From Bacillota bacterium (GTDB lineage Bacteria; Bacillota; Clostridia; Lachnospirales; Lachnospiraceae), in the NCBI GenBank assembly GCA_023443225.1, contig JAEZVF010000100.1:1-35549 (forward strand): a stretch of 35,549 bases of DNA, in the 5' to 3' direction. Of this stretch, positions 14,802 through 23,264 are shown piece after piece. How positions within the stretch are numbered: the stretch's first letter is position 1; every line of letters begins with the position of its first letter. Below the pieces are notes generated by a model. It did no database searches and was not told the origin of the DNA. It saw only the letters and a program-made list of their open reading frames with translations. The translations under genes and the position numbers were made by a program.

Positions 14802-16322
14802 ATGAAAGTTGTAGCCTATTGCAGAGTATCAACAAATAAAGATGAACAGTTAGACAGTCTTGACAGCCAACAGAGATTTTTTTCCGAATATGCGTTAAAA
14901 TATGGTTTTGATCTTGTTCATGTTTATGCTGATGAAGGGAAGAGCGGCACTAAGATGAAAAATCGACCGCAGTTACTTAAAATGCTTTCCGATGCGAGAA
15001 AAGGGCTTTTCGAAATGGTACTTGTAAAAGATGTTTCTCGTTTGGCGCGTAATACCTTGGATTTCTTAACCAGTATTCGAAAGTTAAAAGCATTGGGCAT
15101 CAAAGTTAGTTTTGTTAACTATGACCAAACTTCTTCCGACAGTTCTGAATTCATGCTGACCATGCTCAGTGCTATAGCCCAAGAAGAAAGTGCCAATACC
15201 TCAAAACGTGTGAAATTTGGTAAGAGGCAGAATGCTGAACATGGTAAAGTCCCAAATCTTACCTTTGGATATGATAAAATTCAGGGGGACTATTATAATC
15301 TTCATATTAATGAACAGGAAGCAGCTGTAGTAAGACGAATTTTTGCTATGTATATACAAAAAAACTGGGGAACAAACCGGATTGCAAAGGTTTTAAACAG
15401 TGAAGGGATAAAGACAAAACGAGGCTGTAATTGGACGCAAAATGGAATTGTTCGAATCTTGTCCAATGAGATATATATAGGAAGAATTATAAATGCAAAA
15501 CAGGAAGTAGAGGATTTTCTTACAGGAAAAAGGCGAAATAATAGTAAAGACCAATGGCTTATTGTAGAAAAACCAGACTTAAGATTAGTAGATGAGGAAA
15601 CCTATAATAAGGCGCGGGCAATGTTAAACCACCGCAAGGATGCTTTTCATAAAACCGGAAAGTATAGTTCAGACAAGCATGTTTTTAGTCAACTGTTAGA
15701 ATGTAAACATTGTGGTGCTTCTTTTCGAAGACTGACTCGAACATATAAGAACACTTATATTAATTGGGTATGTAACGGACATAATAGCAATGGTGCTACC
15801 TATTGCGAGAATACAACATCGTTAGATGAGAAGGAAATGTTATCCTGCCTTGGGGATTACTTTCAAACTATTCTTAGCAGGAAACCCAGTATTGTACAAA
15901 CTGCTATTAAGGATTTTAATCGAAATTACATCGCTAAAAATGAGACAAAGATTTTTGAAAAGGACTTTACATCGAAACTTAATAAATTAAAAAAGGATAA
16001 AATGAAGTTCATGGATATGTATACAAATGACATCATCTCGATTGAAGAATTGAAGGAAATGACAGAAAGATTAAATTATGAAATGGAGCGATGCAAACAA
16101 GAACTGGCTTACCTTGAGAAAAACAAGGACGAGAATCATAGGCTTGCAGAAGTGCTAAAGTATGAAAGTGGGAACTTTAAAAGTCTAGTGAAAGCAGACA
16201 TTATTACCAATAGCATGTTAAAAAGCCTTATTCGGACGATTTCTGTTGATAGAGATGGGAATGTAGATGTGTATTTTATATCATTGTCAGAACACAATGA
16301 TGCTAAAATTTTGGACAACTAA
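14802..16322 (+). CDS. Large serine recombinase
   Basis: A 506-residue site-specific recombinase. Catalytic resolvase domain (1-145): CRVS with nucleophile Ser10 and Arg8, and DVSRLARNT with D77, R80 and R83. A recombinase domain follows (about 160-260; GTNRIAKVLNSEGIKTKRG, NEIYIGRI). A zinc ribbon starts with LECKHCGASF (about 304-313) and closes with WVCNGHNSNGATYC. A Lys/Glu-rich coiled coil (about 375-450) is typical of integrases that control synapsis. All key residues are intact, so it is probably active. The start follows GAAAGGATGATTTGATAATTTC, a weakly spaced site. No other mobile-element genes lie beside it, and I could not find flanking att repeats. Confidence 0.94.
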   Translation: MKVVAYCRVSTNKDEQLDSLDSQQRFFSEYALKYGFDLVHVYADEGKSGTKMKNRPQLLKMLSDARKGLFEMVLVKDVSRLARNTLDFLTSIRKLKALGIKVSFVNYDQTSSDSSEFMLTMLSAIAQEESANTSKRVKFGKRQNAEHGKVPNLTFGYDKIQGDYYNLHINEQEAAVVRRIFAMYIQKNWGTNRIAKVLNSEGIKTKRGCNWTQNGIVRILSNEIYIGRIINAKQEVEDFLTGKRRNNSKDQWLIVEKPDLRLVDEETYNKARAMLNHRKDAFHKTGKYSSDKHVFSQLLECKHCGASFRRLTRTYKNTYINWVCNGHNSNGATYCENTTSLDEKEMLSCLGDYFQTILSRKPSIVQTAIKDFNRNYIAKNETKIFEKDFTSKLNKLKKDKMKFMDMYTNDIISIEELKEMTERLNYEMERCKQELAYLEKNKDENHRLAEVLKYESGNFKSLVKADIITNSMLKSLIRTISVDRDGNVDVYFISLSEHNDAKILDN

Positions 16323-16323
16323 C

Positions 16324-16521
16324 ACTAGGGGTAACCCACCGCTCAGAATCTATGCATCTGTACATAAAGACGTAACCGAACGTCTTGTGCAGATTTATCC
16401 GACCCTAGCCAACAGAGCCAGAGTCGTATTGGACCTGAATAAATCTGAAAGGCATATTAGGGGCGGCCTTGCAACAAAAGAAAAATATCTGCACAAATCC
16501 AAATACAATCAAATTTTTTAA
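16324..16521 (+). pseudogene. 3' remnant of an unidentified gene
   Basis: The frame right after the recombinase stop is open for 65 codons (NPPLRIYASVHKDVTERLVQ..., ending KYNQIF). It has no credible start codon or ribosome site. Its base composition is visibly higher in G+C than the genes around it, with many GCC, CTG, CTC and GTC codons. It looks like the C-terminal tail of a foreign protein cut off by the recombinase element. I do not recognise the family. Confidence 0.4.
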
Positions 16522-16604
16522 TCCCCAAAAACTTTACTTTGAAAATAGGACCGGATCGCAGCAATTGGAATTCGGTTCTATTTTTAATAATAAAATCGGG
16601 GATT
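16520..16604. terminator. Nested double hairpin closing the recombinase island
   Basis: An inner stem AAAATAGGACCG (16542-16553) / CGGTTCTATTTT (16573-16584), 12 bp with one G-U pair, is enclosed by an outer stem AATCCCC (16520-16526) / GGGGATT (16598-16604). TTGATTTTTT follows. It is most simply a terminator, bidirectional by its A/T flanks. The nesting is also compatible with the end of a mobile element. Confidence 0.65.
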
Positions 16605-16672
16605 GATTTTTTAGTTTTGCAAATAATAATAACAATCAAAAAAAAGACTTTGTTAAAATAAAAATATATTTA

Positions 16673-16701
16673 TTGACGCTATATGTCGAATTTGATACAA
16701 T
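16673..16701 (+). promoter_or_regulatory. Promoter of the ndh2 operon
   Basis: TTGACG (16673-16678), 17 bp, TACAAT (16696-16701), about 40 nt before the ndh2 start. No operator palindrome is obvious. Confidence 0.7.
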
Positions 16702-16741
16702 TCATATATAACATATATATAAAATGTAGAAAGGATACATT

Positions 16742-18769
16742 ATGAAAAAAATTGTAATCGTAGGTGCTGGATATTCGGGTATTCTAACAGCGAAGAAGCT
16801 AGCTAAAAGATTAAAAAAACATAGTGATGTAAGCATTACTATTATAGACAAAAATCCTTTTCACACAATGCTAACCGAGCTTCACGAAGTAGCAGCAAAT
16901 CGTGTGGAGGAAGAGAGTATTCGTATTAGCTTGAAAAAAATATTTTCCGGCCGAAGGGTTGAGGTAAAGCTTGATACGGTTACTACAATTGATTATAATA
17001 AGAAAACGGTGACCGGAATAAAGGAATCTTATAGCTATGATTATTTGATATTATCTGCCGGTTCTAAACCTGCTTTTTATGGAGTTACTGGTGCAGAAGA
17101 ATATTCTTATAAGCTATGGTCTTATGAAGATGCCGTAATATTGAGGGATCATATTCATGACTGTTTTAGAAAAGCAGCATGTGAGACAGATATAGCTGAA
17201 AAAAGAAAATTATTAACTTTTTATGTGGTAGGTGCTGGCTTTACCGGTGTGGAGATGATTGGTGAACTGGCAGAGTATGTTCCAATTCTTTGTGAAAGTT
17301 ATGACATAGACAGGAAAGATATAACATTATGTAATATCGATGCCTTAACAAGACCAATCCCAAATTTACCGGAGAAACTTTCTGCAAAGGTGGTAAGACG
17401 TCTGGAAAAAATGGGTGTTAAACTTATCCTTGGCTCAATGGTTAACAGCATTGGTGAAGATTTTATAGAATATAAAGTCAATGATAAAGTGGTACATCAA
17501 GATGTGGCAACTGTTATCTGGGCCGCAGGAATACAAAGTGCGGATGTAACACAGGAATCTGGGAATGCCCTTGAATTAACAAAGGGAGGGCGTGTACAGG
17601 TTGATTCTTACCTCCGCTCTTCAAAAGAAAAACAGGTATATATTGCTGGTGATAATATGTATTATATTCCAGAAGGGGAAGAAAAACCTGTTCCGCAAAT
17701 GGTAGAGAACTGTGAACAATGTGCCACTATCATAGCACATAACATTGTATGTGAAATCACAGGGCAAGGTTCCATGAAAGAATATAAACCTTCGTTCCAT
17801 GGAGTTATGGTAAGCATTGGAGGACGGTACGGAATTGCTTATGTTGGTTTGCCAAATCGCTTGTTTAGTCTGCCATCTTTCCTTGCAATGTTTGTGAAAC
17901 ACTTTATAAATATCATATATTTTATACAGATACTTGGATGGAATAAAATATTTAGTTATATCAAACATGAATTTTTTACTATACGTAATTGTAGAAGTTT
18001 CGTTGGTGGACACTTTTCAAATAGAACACCTAGCTTTTTATTAGTTCCATTAAGATTATGGCTCGGTGCCGTTTGGCTTTTTGAAGGTGTATTGAAGATA
18101 GTGGAAGGATGGTTTACATCTCCAAAATTGACTGGATTTTTTGGTGGTGCAAATGCCTGGTATGATAGCATCCTTGGAATCACAACGAAAGCTGCTGAGG
18201 CTGGAGCAGATGCGGTATCTTCCGCTACAACAGCAGCAGAAGCGGCTCCCGTAACAGATGCAGTTACTGGTGCAACTGGAGCGGTTGCGGATGCAGCTGG
18301 AGCAGTTGCTGAAGCAATCGGTGAAGTAATACTTAATTTTGATTTCTTAGGCTTATTCAAAGTTATTTTTGTTAGCGGAAAAGAATTGGCACATTCAACC
18401 TTAAGCGATTTTGCATTTCGACTTGACGTGCCTCTTATGAATGGATTCATTGATAAATTCATAATTCCAAATGATGGTGTGCAGATTGCAATGCAATCAT
18501 TTATTGTAATTGCTGAAATTCTGGTTGGACTTGCTTTGCTTGGAGGATTATTCACTACACCGGCAGCAGCATTTTCGTTGGTATTACAATTTATGTTTGT
18601 CTGCACAACAGGCTTATATTTAGGCACCTTCTGGATGATATTTGCCGGAGTCGCACTGTTAATCGGAGCAGGTAGAACCTTCGGGCTTGATTACTACGCA
18701 ATGCCGAAACTTAAAAAAATGTGGAAGCGCTTACCACTCATTAGAAAGTTGTATATTTATAATGACTAA
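16742..18769 (+). CDS. ndh2: Type II NADH dehydrogenase with C-terminal membrane domain
   Basis: A 675-residue flavoprotein, about 250 residues longer than ordinary NDH-2. Residues 1-400 form the two-dinucleotide fold: FAD site VIVGAGYSG (5-13), NAD(P)H site VVGAGFTGVE (162-171), and the second FAD contact YIAGDN (300-305). Residues 432-460 and about 590-650 are membrane helices resembling DoxX-type modules. An Ala-rich, low-complexity linker (481-530) lies between. Expected to pass electrons from NADH to a membrane quinone. The Listeria EET enzyme Ndh2 has the same extended layout. GAAAGGATACATT precedes the ATG. The last 8 bp overlap the prenyl synthase gene. Confidence 0.88.
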   Translation: MKKIVIVGAGYSGILTAKKLAKRLKKHSDVSITIIDKNPFHTMLTELHEVAANRVEEESIRISLKKIFSGRRVEVKLDTVTTIDYNKKTVTGIKESYSYDYLILSAGSKPAFYGVTGAEEYSYKLWSYEDAVILRDHIHDCFRKAACETDIAEKRKLLTFYVVGAGFTGVEMIGELAEYVPILCESYDIDRKDITLCNIDALTRPIPNLPEKLSAKVVRRLEKMGVKLILGSMVNSIGEDFIEYKVNDKVVHQDVATVIWAAGIQSADVTQESGNALELTKGGRVQVDSYLRSSKEKQVYIAGDNMYYIPEGEEKPVPQMVENCEQCATIIAHNIVCEITGQGSMKEYKPSFHGVMVSIGGRYGIAYVGLPNRLFSLPSFLAMFVKHFINIIYFIQILGWNKIFSYIKHEFFTIRNCRSFVGGHFSNRTPSFLLVPLRLWLGAVWLFEGVLKIVEGWFTSPKLTGFFGGANAWYDSILGITTKAAEAGADAVSSATTAAEAAPVTDAVTGATGAVADAAGAVAEAIGEVILNFDFLGLFKVIFVSGKELAHSTLSDFAFRLDVPLMNGFIDKFIIPNDGVQIAMQSFIVIAEILVGLALLGGLFTTPAAAFSLVLQFMFVCTTGLYLGTFWMIFAGVALLIGAGRTFGLDYYAMPKLKKMWKRLPLIRKLYIYND

Positions 18770-19745
18770 TAATACGAAGAAACAAATAGAAACCATAGAT
18801 TTTATTTCATCGGAACAAGCCCTTGATTCCGTAAAAATGGAAATGGATCATGTTTTGTCTGCTTCTCCACGGATGATACGGGAGTATACCAGCCATCTAA
18901 TGGCTTCCAGAGGCAAATTTATTCGTGCTGCTTCTGTGATCGTATGTGCTGAAAAGCCAGATGGGCGTATTTCTCCAAATGCTGTTAAGATCGCTGCAGC
19001 GATTGAAATTATTCATCTGGCGACATTAGTACATGATGATGTAATTGATAACGCTGAACTTCGTAGAGGAGAAATTACCCTTCAGAAAAAATATGGGAAA
19101 AGAACCGCAGTAATATGTGGAGATTATCTTCTGTGTGCAGCGCTGAAATTAGCTGCATCCATATCTGACAAACAGGATTATTTAGAATTAGACTTACCGG
19201 ATTACATGAGTAGGGTTTGTTTAGGTGAATTAAATCAGCATATTAACAATGCTAATATAAACTTATCAATATACCAATATTTAAAAATAATATCTGGAAA
19301 AACAGCTGCTTTATTTGAAGCTTCCTTTTTTGCCGGTGCAGTATTTTCCGACAATAGTAAGTCAGACTGTCGGAGATATAAGCAAATCGGATATTTTTTA
19401 GGAATGATATTCCAATTACTGGATGATTGTAATGATTTTGAAACTACAATAGAAGTTGCAAAAAAACCAGTACAGTCCGACTATGAGCAGGGAGTCATAA
19501 CCTTACCGCTGATACATGCTTTTCGTAATATGAATAGTTTTAAGGACAAAGCAAATATTAATGGTATAAACAGAAAGGAAATAAATGATGCAGTATTACA
19601 GTCGGGAGGTTTACTCTTTACCCGTATGTTAGCAAAAAAATATTATAACAAGGCTCTAAAGATCATAAATCAATTAGAAATAACAAAAAATAAAAAGACG
19701 AAGATGATTGAAGTTCTAAATTTGGCATCCCAATCGTTATTGTAG
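18762..19745 (+). CDS. Polyprenyl diphosphate synthase (DmkB/HepT-II like)
   Basis: A 327-residue trans-prenyltransferase that should build the isoprenoid tail of a quinone. Both aspartate-rich motifs are present: DDVID (92-96, in LVHDDVIDNAELRRG) and DDCND (221-225), with the basic GKFIR segment (51-55). ATG 18762 is chosen because the longer frame would run 75 bp into ndh2. This ATG overlaps the ndh2 stop by 8 bp, implying coupling; the ribosome site is weak. Next to a UbiA transferase and Ndh2 it matches the DmkB role in the Listeria EET locus (demethylmenaquinone). Tail length cannot be read from sequence. Confidence 0.87.
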   Translation: MTNNTKKQIETIDFISSEQALDSVKMEMDHVLSASPRMIREYTSHLMASRGKFIRAASVIVCAEKPDGRISPNAVKIAAAIEIIHLATLVHDDVIDNAELRRGEITLQKKYGKRTAVICGDYLLCAALKLAASISDKQDYLELDLPDYMSRVCLGELNQHINNANINLSIYQYLKIISGKTAALFEASFFAGAVFSDNSKSDCRRYKQIGYFLGMIFQLLDDCNDFETTIEVAKKPVQSDYEQGVITLPLIHAFRNMNSFKDKANINGINRKEINDAVLQSGGLLFTRMLAKKYYNKALKIINQLEITKNKKTKMIEVLNLASQSLL

Positions 19746-19754
19746 GTGATTATC

Positions 19755-20654
19755 ATGGTGAAACGATTTTTAAGCTACGTTGAGATTATGACAAAGATAA
19801 CCAGTACCTTTGCTTTTTTAATGACGATTGCATATTTGTTATATAAAAAGCAAACGATTCATTGGGAAGTGACACTTTTATTTTTCGCATCCATGTTTCT
19901 GTTTGATCTGACTACGACGGCTATTAACAACTATATTGATTCAAAAACCAATCATCAAACGTTGCAGTTTGATAGAAAGACAGCGCTAATCATCATATAT
20001 GTACTGTTTTTCTTAAGTACAGCCTTGGGGTTATATTTAGCTTATTTAACAGATGTAGTAATATTATTGATTGGTGGAATTTGTTTTTTATGTGGTGTTT
20101 TATATACCTATGGGCCGATCCCAATCTCCAGACAACCGTTGGGTGAAATGATATCGGGGATTTTTTACGGAATATTAATACCATTTATTTTGATTTATAT
20201 TAATAGTCCAAAAGGTACCCTCCTTACTCTTGATTTTAATTTTGAGATTATTTCATTGAAAATTCAGGTCCTACCTTTTATACAACTGCTTTTATTATCA
20301 GTGATTCCTTTTTGCACCACTGCAAATATTATGCTTGCAAATAATATTTGTGATTTAGAAAAAGATATTGCAGTTAAGAGATATACCTTACCTTACTATC
20401 TTGGAAAAAAATCTTTATATTTGTTTGCAGGGTTGTATTACTTAAGTTATGTTGCAATCATGGTGATGGTAATAATGAAAATATTGTCACCGATTTGCTT
20501 GTTGTCGTTACTTTCCATTATTGTTGTACAGAAGAATATTAAAGTATTCTTTGATAAGCAGGAGAAGGCAATTACCTTTATAACTGCAATACAAAATTAT
20601 ATCATCATAATGGGGACCATTACATTAACGATTTTTATTAGTGCAATTATATAA
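19755..20654 (+). CDS. UbiA-family prenyltransferase (DmkA/MenA like)
   Basis: A 299-residue membrane enzyme joining the polyprenyl chain to an aromatic head group, probably 1,4-dihydroxy-2-naphthoate. Both Mg-binding motifs are visible: NNYID (58-62), and NNICDLEKD (196-204), the classical NxxxDxxxD. About eight hydrophobic helices. ATG 19755 is chosen over GTG 19746 because AGGTGA is spaced for it. The gap to the prenyl synthase gene is 9 bp. No head-group genes (men or mqn) are in the window, so the ring may be made elsewhere or scavenged. Confidence 0.87.
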   Translation: MVKRFLSYVEIMTKITSTFAFLMTIAYLLYKKQTIHWEVTLLFFASMFLFDLTTTAINNYIDSKTNHQTLQFDRKTALIIIYVLFFLSTALGLYLAYLTDVVILLIGGICFLCGVLYTYGPIPISRQPLGEMISGIFYGILIPFILIYINSPKGTLLTLDFNFEIISLKIQVLPFIQLLLLSVIPFCTTANIMLANNICDLEKDIAVKRYTLPYYLGKKSLYLFAGLYYLSYVAIMVMVIMKILSPICLLSLLSIIVVQKNIKVFFDKQEKAITFITAIQNYIIIMGTITLTIFISAII

Positions 20655-20733
20655 ATCTACTTATTGCATTTATTCTACCGGTCAATTAGACGGGTTAAAA
20701 TAAAGAAATTTAAAAATTATGGAGGAATTAATT

Positions 20734-21834
20734 ATGAAAAAACTATTTACGTTATTACTTAGCTTAACGTTGGTAATTACTATGCTTTCAGGATGTAGCA
20801 AAGGTGATGCAACAAAAGACGAGTCACAAACACCAGCAACAACAGAGACGCCAGCAGAAGAACCAACAGCAACAACAGAGCCTGAAGAAGGTGCAACGAC
20901 AGATGCCGGCGTTAAAACTGGTCTAGGCATAATCTCATCTATCGCTAAATCAGCTCCTGCAGCTGATACAGATGGTTTGGGACAGGTTGACTCTTTAGCA
21001 GTAGCAGTATTGGTTGGTGAAGACGGAAAAATCCTTGATTGTGTAATTGATTCTGTACAAACGAAAATCAATTTCTCAAAAGAAGGAAAAATAACAACAG
21101 ATTTGGCAGCAGATGTTAAAACAAAACAGGAACTTGGATTAGATTATGGCATGAAAAAATATTCCCCAATCCAAAAGGAATGGTATGAGCAGGCAGACGC
21201 TTTTGCTGCTTATGTTGTAGGAAAGACGATGGATGAAGTAAAAGGTATCGCTATCACTGAAGAAGGCTTAGTCGGAGATGCCGATTTAGCAACTTCTGTT
21301 ACTATCCACGTTGGTGACTTTGTAGCAGCTGTGGAAAAAGCCGTAGCAAATGCACAGGTTCTAGGAGCAAATGCTGGTGATAAGCTTGGACTTGGTATTA
21401 TAACCGATATTAAAAAATCAAAAGATGCTAAAGCAGAAGAAGATGGTCTTGCAGAAGCATATTCCTACTATAATGTTGTTACAGTTGATGCCAATAGTAA
21501 AATAACAAGCAATTTCTTGGATTCTTCTATTGGGGATATTAATTTTACAACAGCAGGTGCAATTACAACAGATTTAGCTGCACCGATTCAGACAAAACAG
21601 GAATTAAAAGACGCTTATGGAATGAAGAAAAATTCTAAAATAGGAAAAGAATGGTATGAGCAGGCAAATGCATTCTCCGCATATGTAACTGGAAAAACTA
21701 TAGATGAAGTAAAAGGAATTGCCATTACGGAAGAGGGTGTTGCCGGAGATGCTGATCTAGCAAGTTCTGTAACCGTTCATATTGGATCTTTTATTGCTGT
21801 ATTAGAAAAGGCAGTTGCTAATGTAGCGAAATAA
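20734..21834 (+). CDS. Surface lipoprotein with two tandem repeats (PplA-like)
   Basis: A 366-residue lipoprotein. Signal peptide with lipobox LSGC, lipidated Cys21, then a Thr/Glu/Pro-rich linker to about 60. Two homologous domains follow, 62-205 and 217-366. Each opens with GLGII, contains EWYEQA-AF-AYV-GKT and VKGIAITEEG, and closes with DADLA(T/S)SVT-H-G-F. PplA, the flavinylated lipoprotein of Listeria EET, also has two FMN-carrying repeats. The textbook ApbE target SGAT is absent; Thr190 and Thr347 in the repeated DADLA-SVT are the best candidates. The start is fixed by GGAGG (20721-20725). The apbE gene next door supports flavinylation, which remains inferred. Confidence 0.8.
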   Translation: MKKLFTLLLSLTLVITMLSGCSKGDATKDESQTPATTETPAEEPTATTEPEEGATTDAGVKTGLGIISSIAKSAPAADTDGLGQVDSLAVAVLVGEDGKILDCVIDSVQTKINFSKEGKITTDLAADVKTKQELGLDYGMKKYSPIQKEWYEQADAFAAYVVGKTMDEVKGIAITEEGLVGDADLATSVTIHVGDFVAAVEKAVANAQVLGANAGDKLGLGIITDIKKSKDAKAEEDGLAEAYSYYNVVTVDANSKITSNFLDSSIGDINFTTAGAITTDLAAPIQTKQELKDAYGMKKNSKIGKEWYEQANAFSAYVTGKTIDEVKGIAITEEGVAGDADLASSVTVHIGSFIAVLEKAVANVAK

Positions 21835-21843
21835 TACATTTAT

Positions 21844-21937
21844 AGGTTGTTGCGAAATTTTAAAGTTATTCAACTTGCGTTCGGTTTGTATATTTGCAAG
21901 TATTATAGCTTAAGAATTTTGTAACAACCTCTTTTTT
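21844..21937 (+). terminator. Long hairpin and T-tract between the lipoprotein gene and apbE
   Basis: AGGTTGTT (21844-21851) pairs with AACAACCT (21923-21930), and the stem continues inward to about 18 bp with G-U pairs. An inner ACTTGC/GCAAGT hairpin (21873-21901) sits at the tip. CTTTTTT follows and runs straight into the apbE ribosome site. It should give abundant lipoprotein and reduced apbE transcription. Confidence 0.8.
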
Positions 21938-21950
21938 GAGGTGATATTAG

Positions 21951-22997
21951 TTGAATAAAAAATTAATTTCTAGTTTACTTATATTAGTTATTCTTATCAA
22001 CATTTCGGCCTGTAGTACCGCAAAGAAAATACGGTATGAAGCAGAATTTTTAGAATTATTCGATACAATTACAAAAATTGTTGGATATACAGACAACAAA
22101 GAAGAATTCTCTTCCTACACTCAACTGATTTATGATGACTTAAAGGAATATCACGAGCTTTATGATATCTACCATACTTATGAGGGCGTTAATAACATTA
22201 AAACAATTAATGATAATGCGGGCATAAAACCGATAAAAGTAGACCAAAAAATAATAGATTTACTCCTTTTTTCGAAAGAGAAATACCTTATGACGGATGG
22301 TAAGGTTAACATAGCGTTTGGTGCGGTGCTCAAAGTATGGCATGATTATCGAACAGAGGGAATCGATAATCCAGAGAATGCTAAATTGCCACCGATGGAA
22401 CTGTTAAAAGAAAAAGTAGAGCATACAGATATAAATAAGGTTATTATTGACGAAGTTGAATCAACGGTATACCTTATGGATTCGGAGATGAGCTTAGATG
22501 TAGGAGCTATAGCGAAAGGCTATGCTACTGAAAGAGTAAGTAATACACTTATTGGTAAGGGGTTTACCAATTGGATGATAAGCGTTGGGGGTAATGTCAG
22601 GACGATTGGAACAAAGGGTGATGGCAAGCTGGAGTGGAATGTAGGGATTCAAAATCCGGATTTGGAAGCTTCTGACGATTATTTGGCCATCCTAAGCTTA
22701 AGTGATATGTCCCTGGTTACCAGTGGTAACTATGAAAGGTACTATACCGTGGGGGATAAACAATACCACCATATTATTGATTCAGAGACGTTAATGCCGT
22801 CGGAATATTTTACAGCTGTTACGATTATATGTAGGGATTCCGGAGTTGCAGATGCCCTATCAACCGCTGTTTACAATATGTCTTTTGAAGAAGGTCTTGC
22901 CTTGATTGAAGAACTCCCAGATACGGAGGCTCTTTGGGTTTACAAAAATGGAGAATTAAAGTACAGCTCTCACTTTCAAGAGTATATTACAAAGTAA
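21951..22997 (+). CDS. apbE: ApbE-family FMN transferase, lipoprotein
   Basis: A 348-residue enzyme that transfers FMN from FAD to Thr residues of exported proteins. Signal peptide and lipobox ISAC (Cys21) place it outside the membrane. Conserved elements are LDVGAIAKGYA (182-192), SVGGN (211-215), SGNYERYY (258-265), HIID (274-277) and GVADALSTAVYNM (298-310). The usual HIIDPxTG is varied to HIIDSETLMP. TTG start behind GAGGTGA. Plausible targets are RnfD, RnfG and the PplA-like lipoprotein. It matches FmnB of the Listeria locus by role and lipoprotein form. Confidence 0.92.
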   Translation: MNKKLISSLLILVILINISACSTAKKIRYEAEFLELFDTITKIVGYTDNKEEFSSYTQLIYDDLKEYHELYDIYHTYEGVNNIKTINDNAGIKPIKVDQKIIDLLLFSKEKYLMTDGKVNIAFGAVLKVWHDYRTEGIDNPENAKLPPMELLKEKVEHTDINKVIIDEVESTVYLMDSEMSLDVGAIAKGYATERVSNTLIGKGFTNWMISVGGNVRTIGTKGDGKLEWNVGIQNPDLEASDDYLAILSLSDMSLVTSGNYERYYTVGDKQYHHIIDSETLMPSEYFTAVTIICRDSGVADALSTAVYNMSFEEGLALIEELPDTEALWVYKNGELKYSSHFQEYITK

Positions 22998-23046
22998 AAT
23001 TATTGATTGTGATACAAAAAACAAAGAATATAATAAAAAAGATACA

Positions 23047-23086
23047 AAACCGATTTTAGTATTTAGAAAATCGGTTTCTTTTGTAT
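23047..23086 (+). terminator. Terminator after apbE
   Basis: An 11-bp perfect stem AAACCGATTTT (23047-23057) / AAAATCGGTTT (23067-23077), 9-nt loop, followed by CTTTTGTAT. It separates apbE from the rnf operon, so rnf needs its own promoter. Confidence 0.85.
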
Positions 23087-23145
23087 GAAAATGTTCTGGA
23101 ATTTATAGTAATTGTGTGAAAATAAGTGTAATTCGACAAAAAACA

Positions 23146-23172
23146 TTGTGAAAAATGAAACAATTGTATAAA
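23146..23172 (+). promoter_or_regulatory. Rex-like box and candidate rnf promoter
   Basis: TTGTGAAAAATGAAACAA (23146-23163) matches the clostridial Rex operator TTGTTAA-N4-TTAACAA at 11 of 14 fixed positions. A TATAAA (23167-23172) follows, with only a poor -35 overlapping the box. Rex is the NADH/NAD+ sensor that controls fermentation and Rnf genes in many clostridia. A chance AT-rich match is possible. Confidence 0.4.
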
Positions 23173-23264
23173 ATTTGATATTCTTATGTTAAGATTATTG
23201 TTATGATACGGTTAAAAATATAAGACCGGAAGAATAGCAAATATTAGAAAGAAGGATTAAGAAC

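Noticed and set aside
14460..16340. Search for att-like direct repeats flanking the recombinase
   Set aside because: No shared sequence longer than chance was found between the two sides by eye; serine-recombinase cores can be two bases, so absence proves nothing.
17956..18627. 223-codon open frame on the minus strand inside ndh2
   Set aside because: It is the antisense shadow of the Ala-rich and hydrophobic part of ndh2, with no ribosome site and no recognisable domain.
20677..20695. Short hairpin (ACCGGTC/GACGGGT) before the lipoprotein gene
   Set aside because: Only six pairs with a G-G mismatch and no T-tract; too weak to call a terminator.
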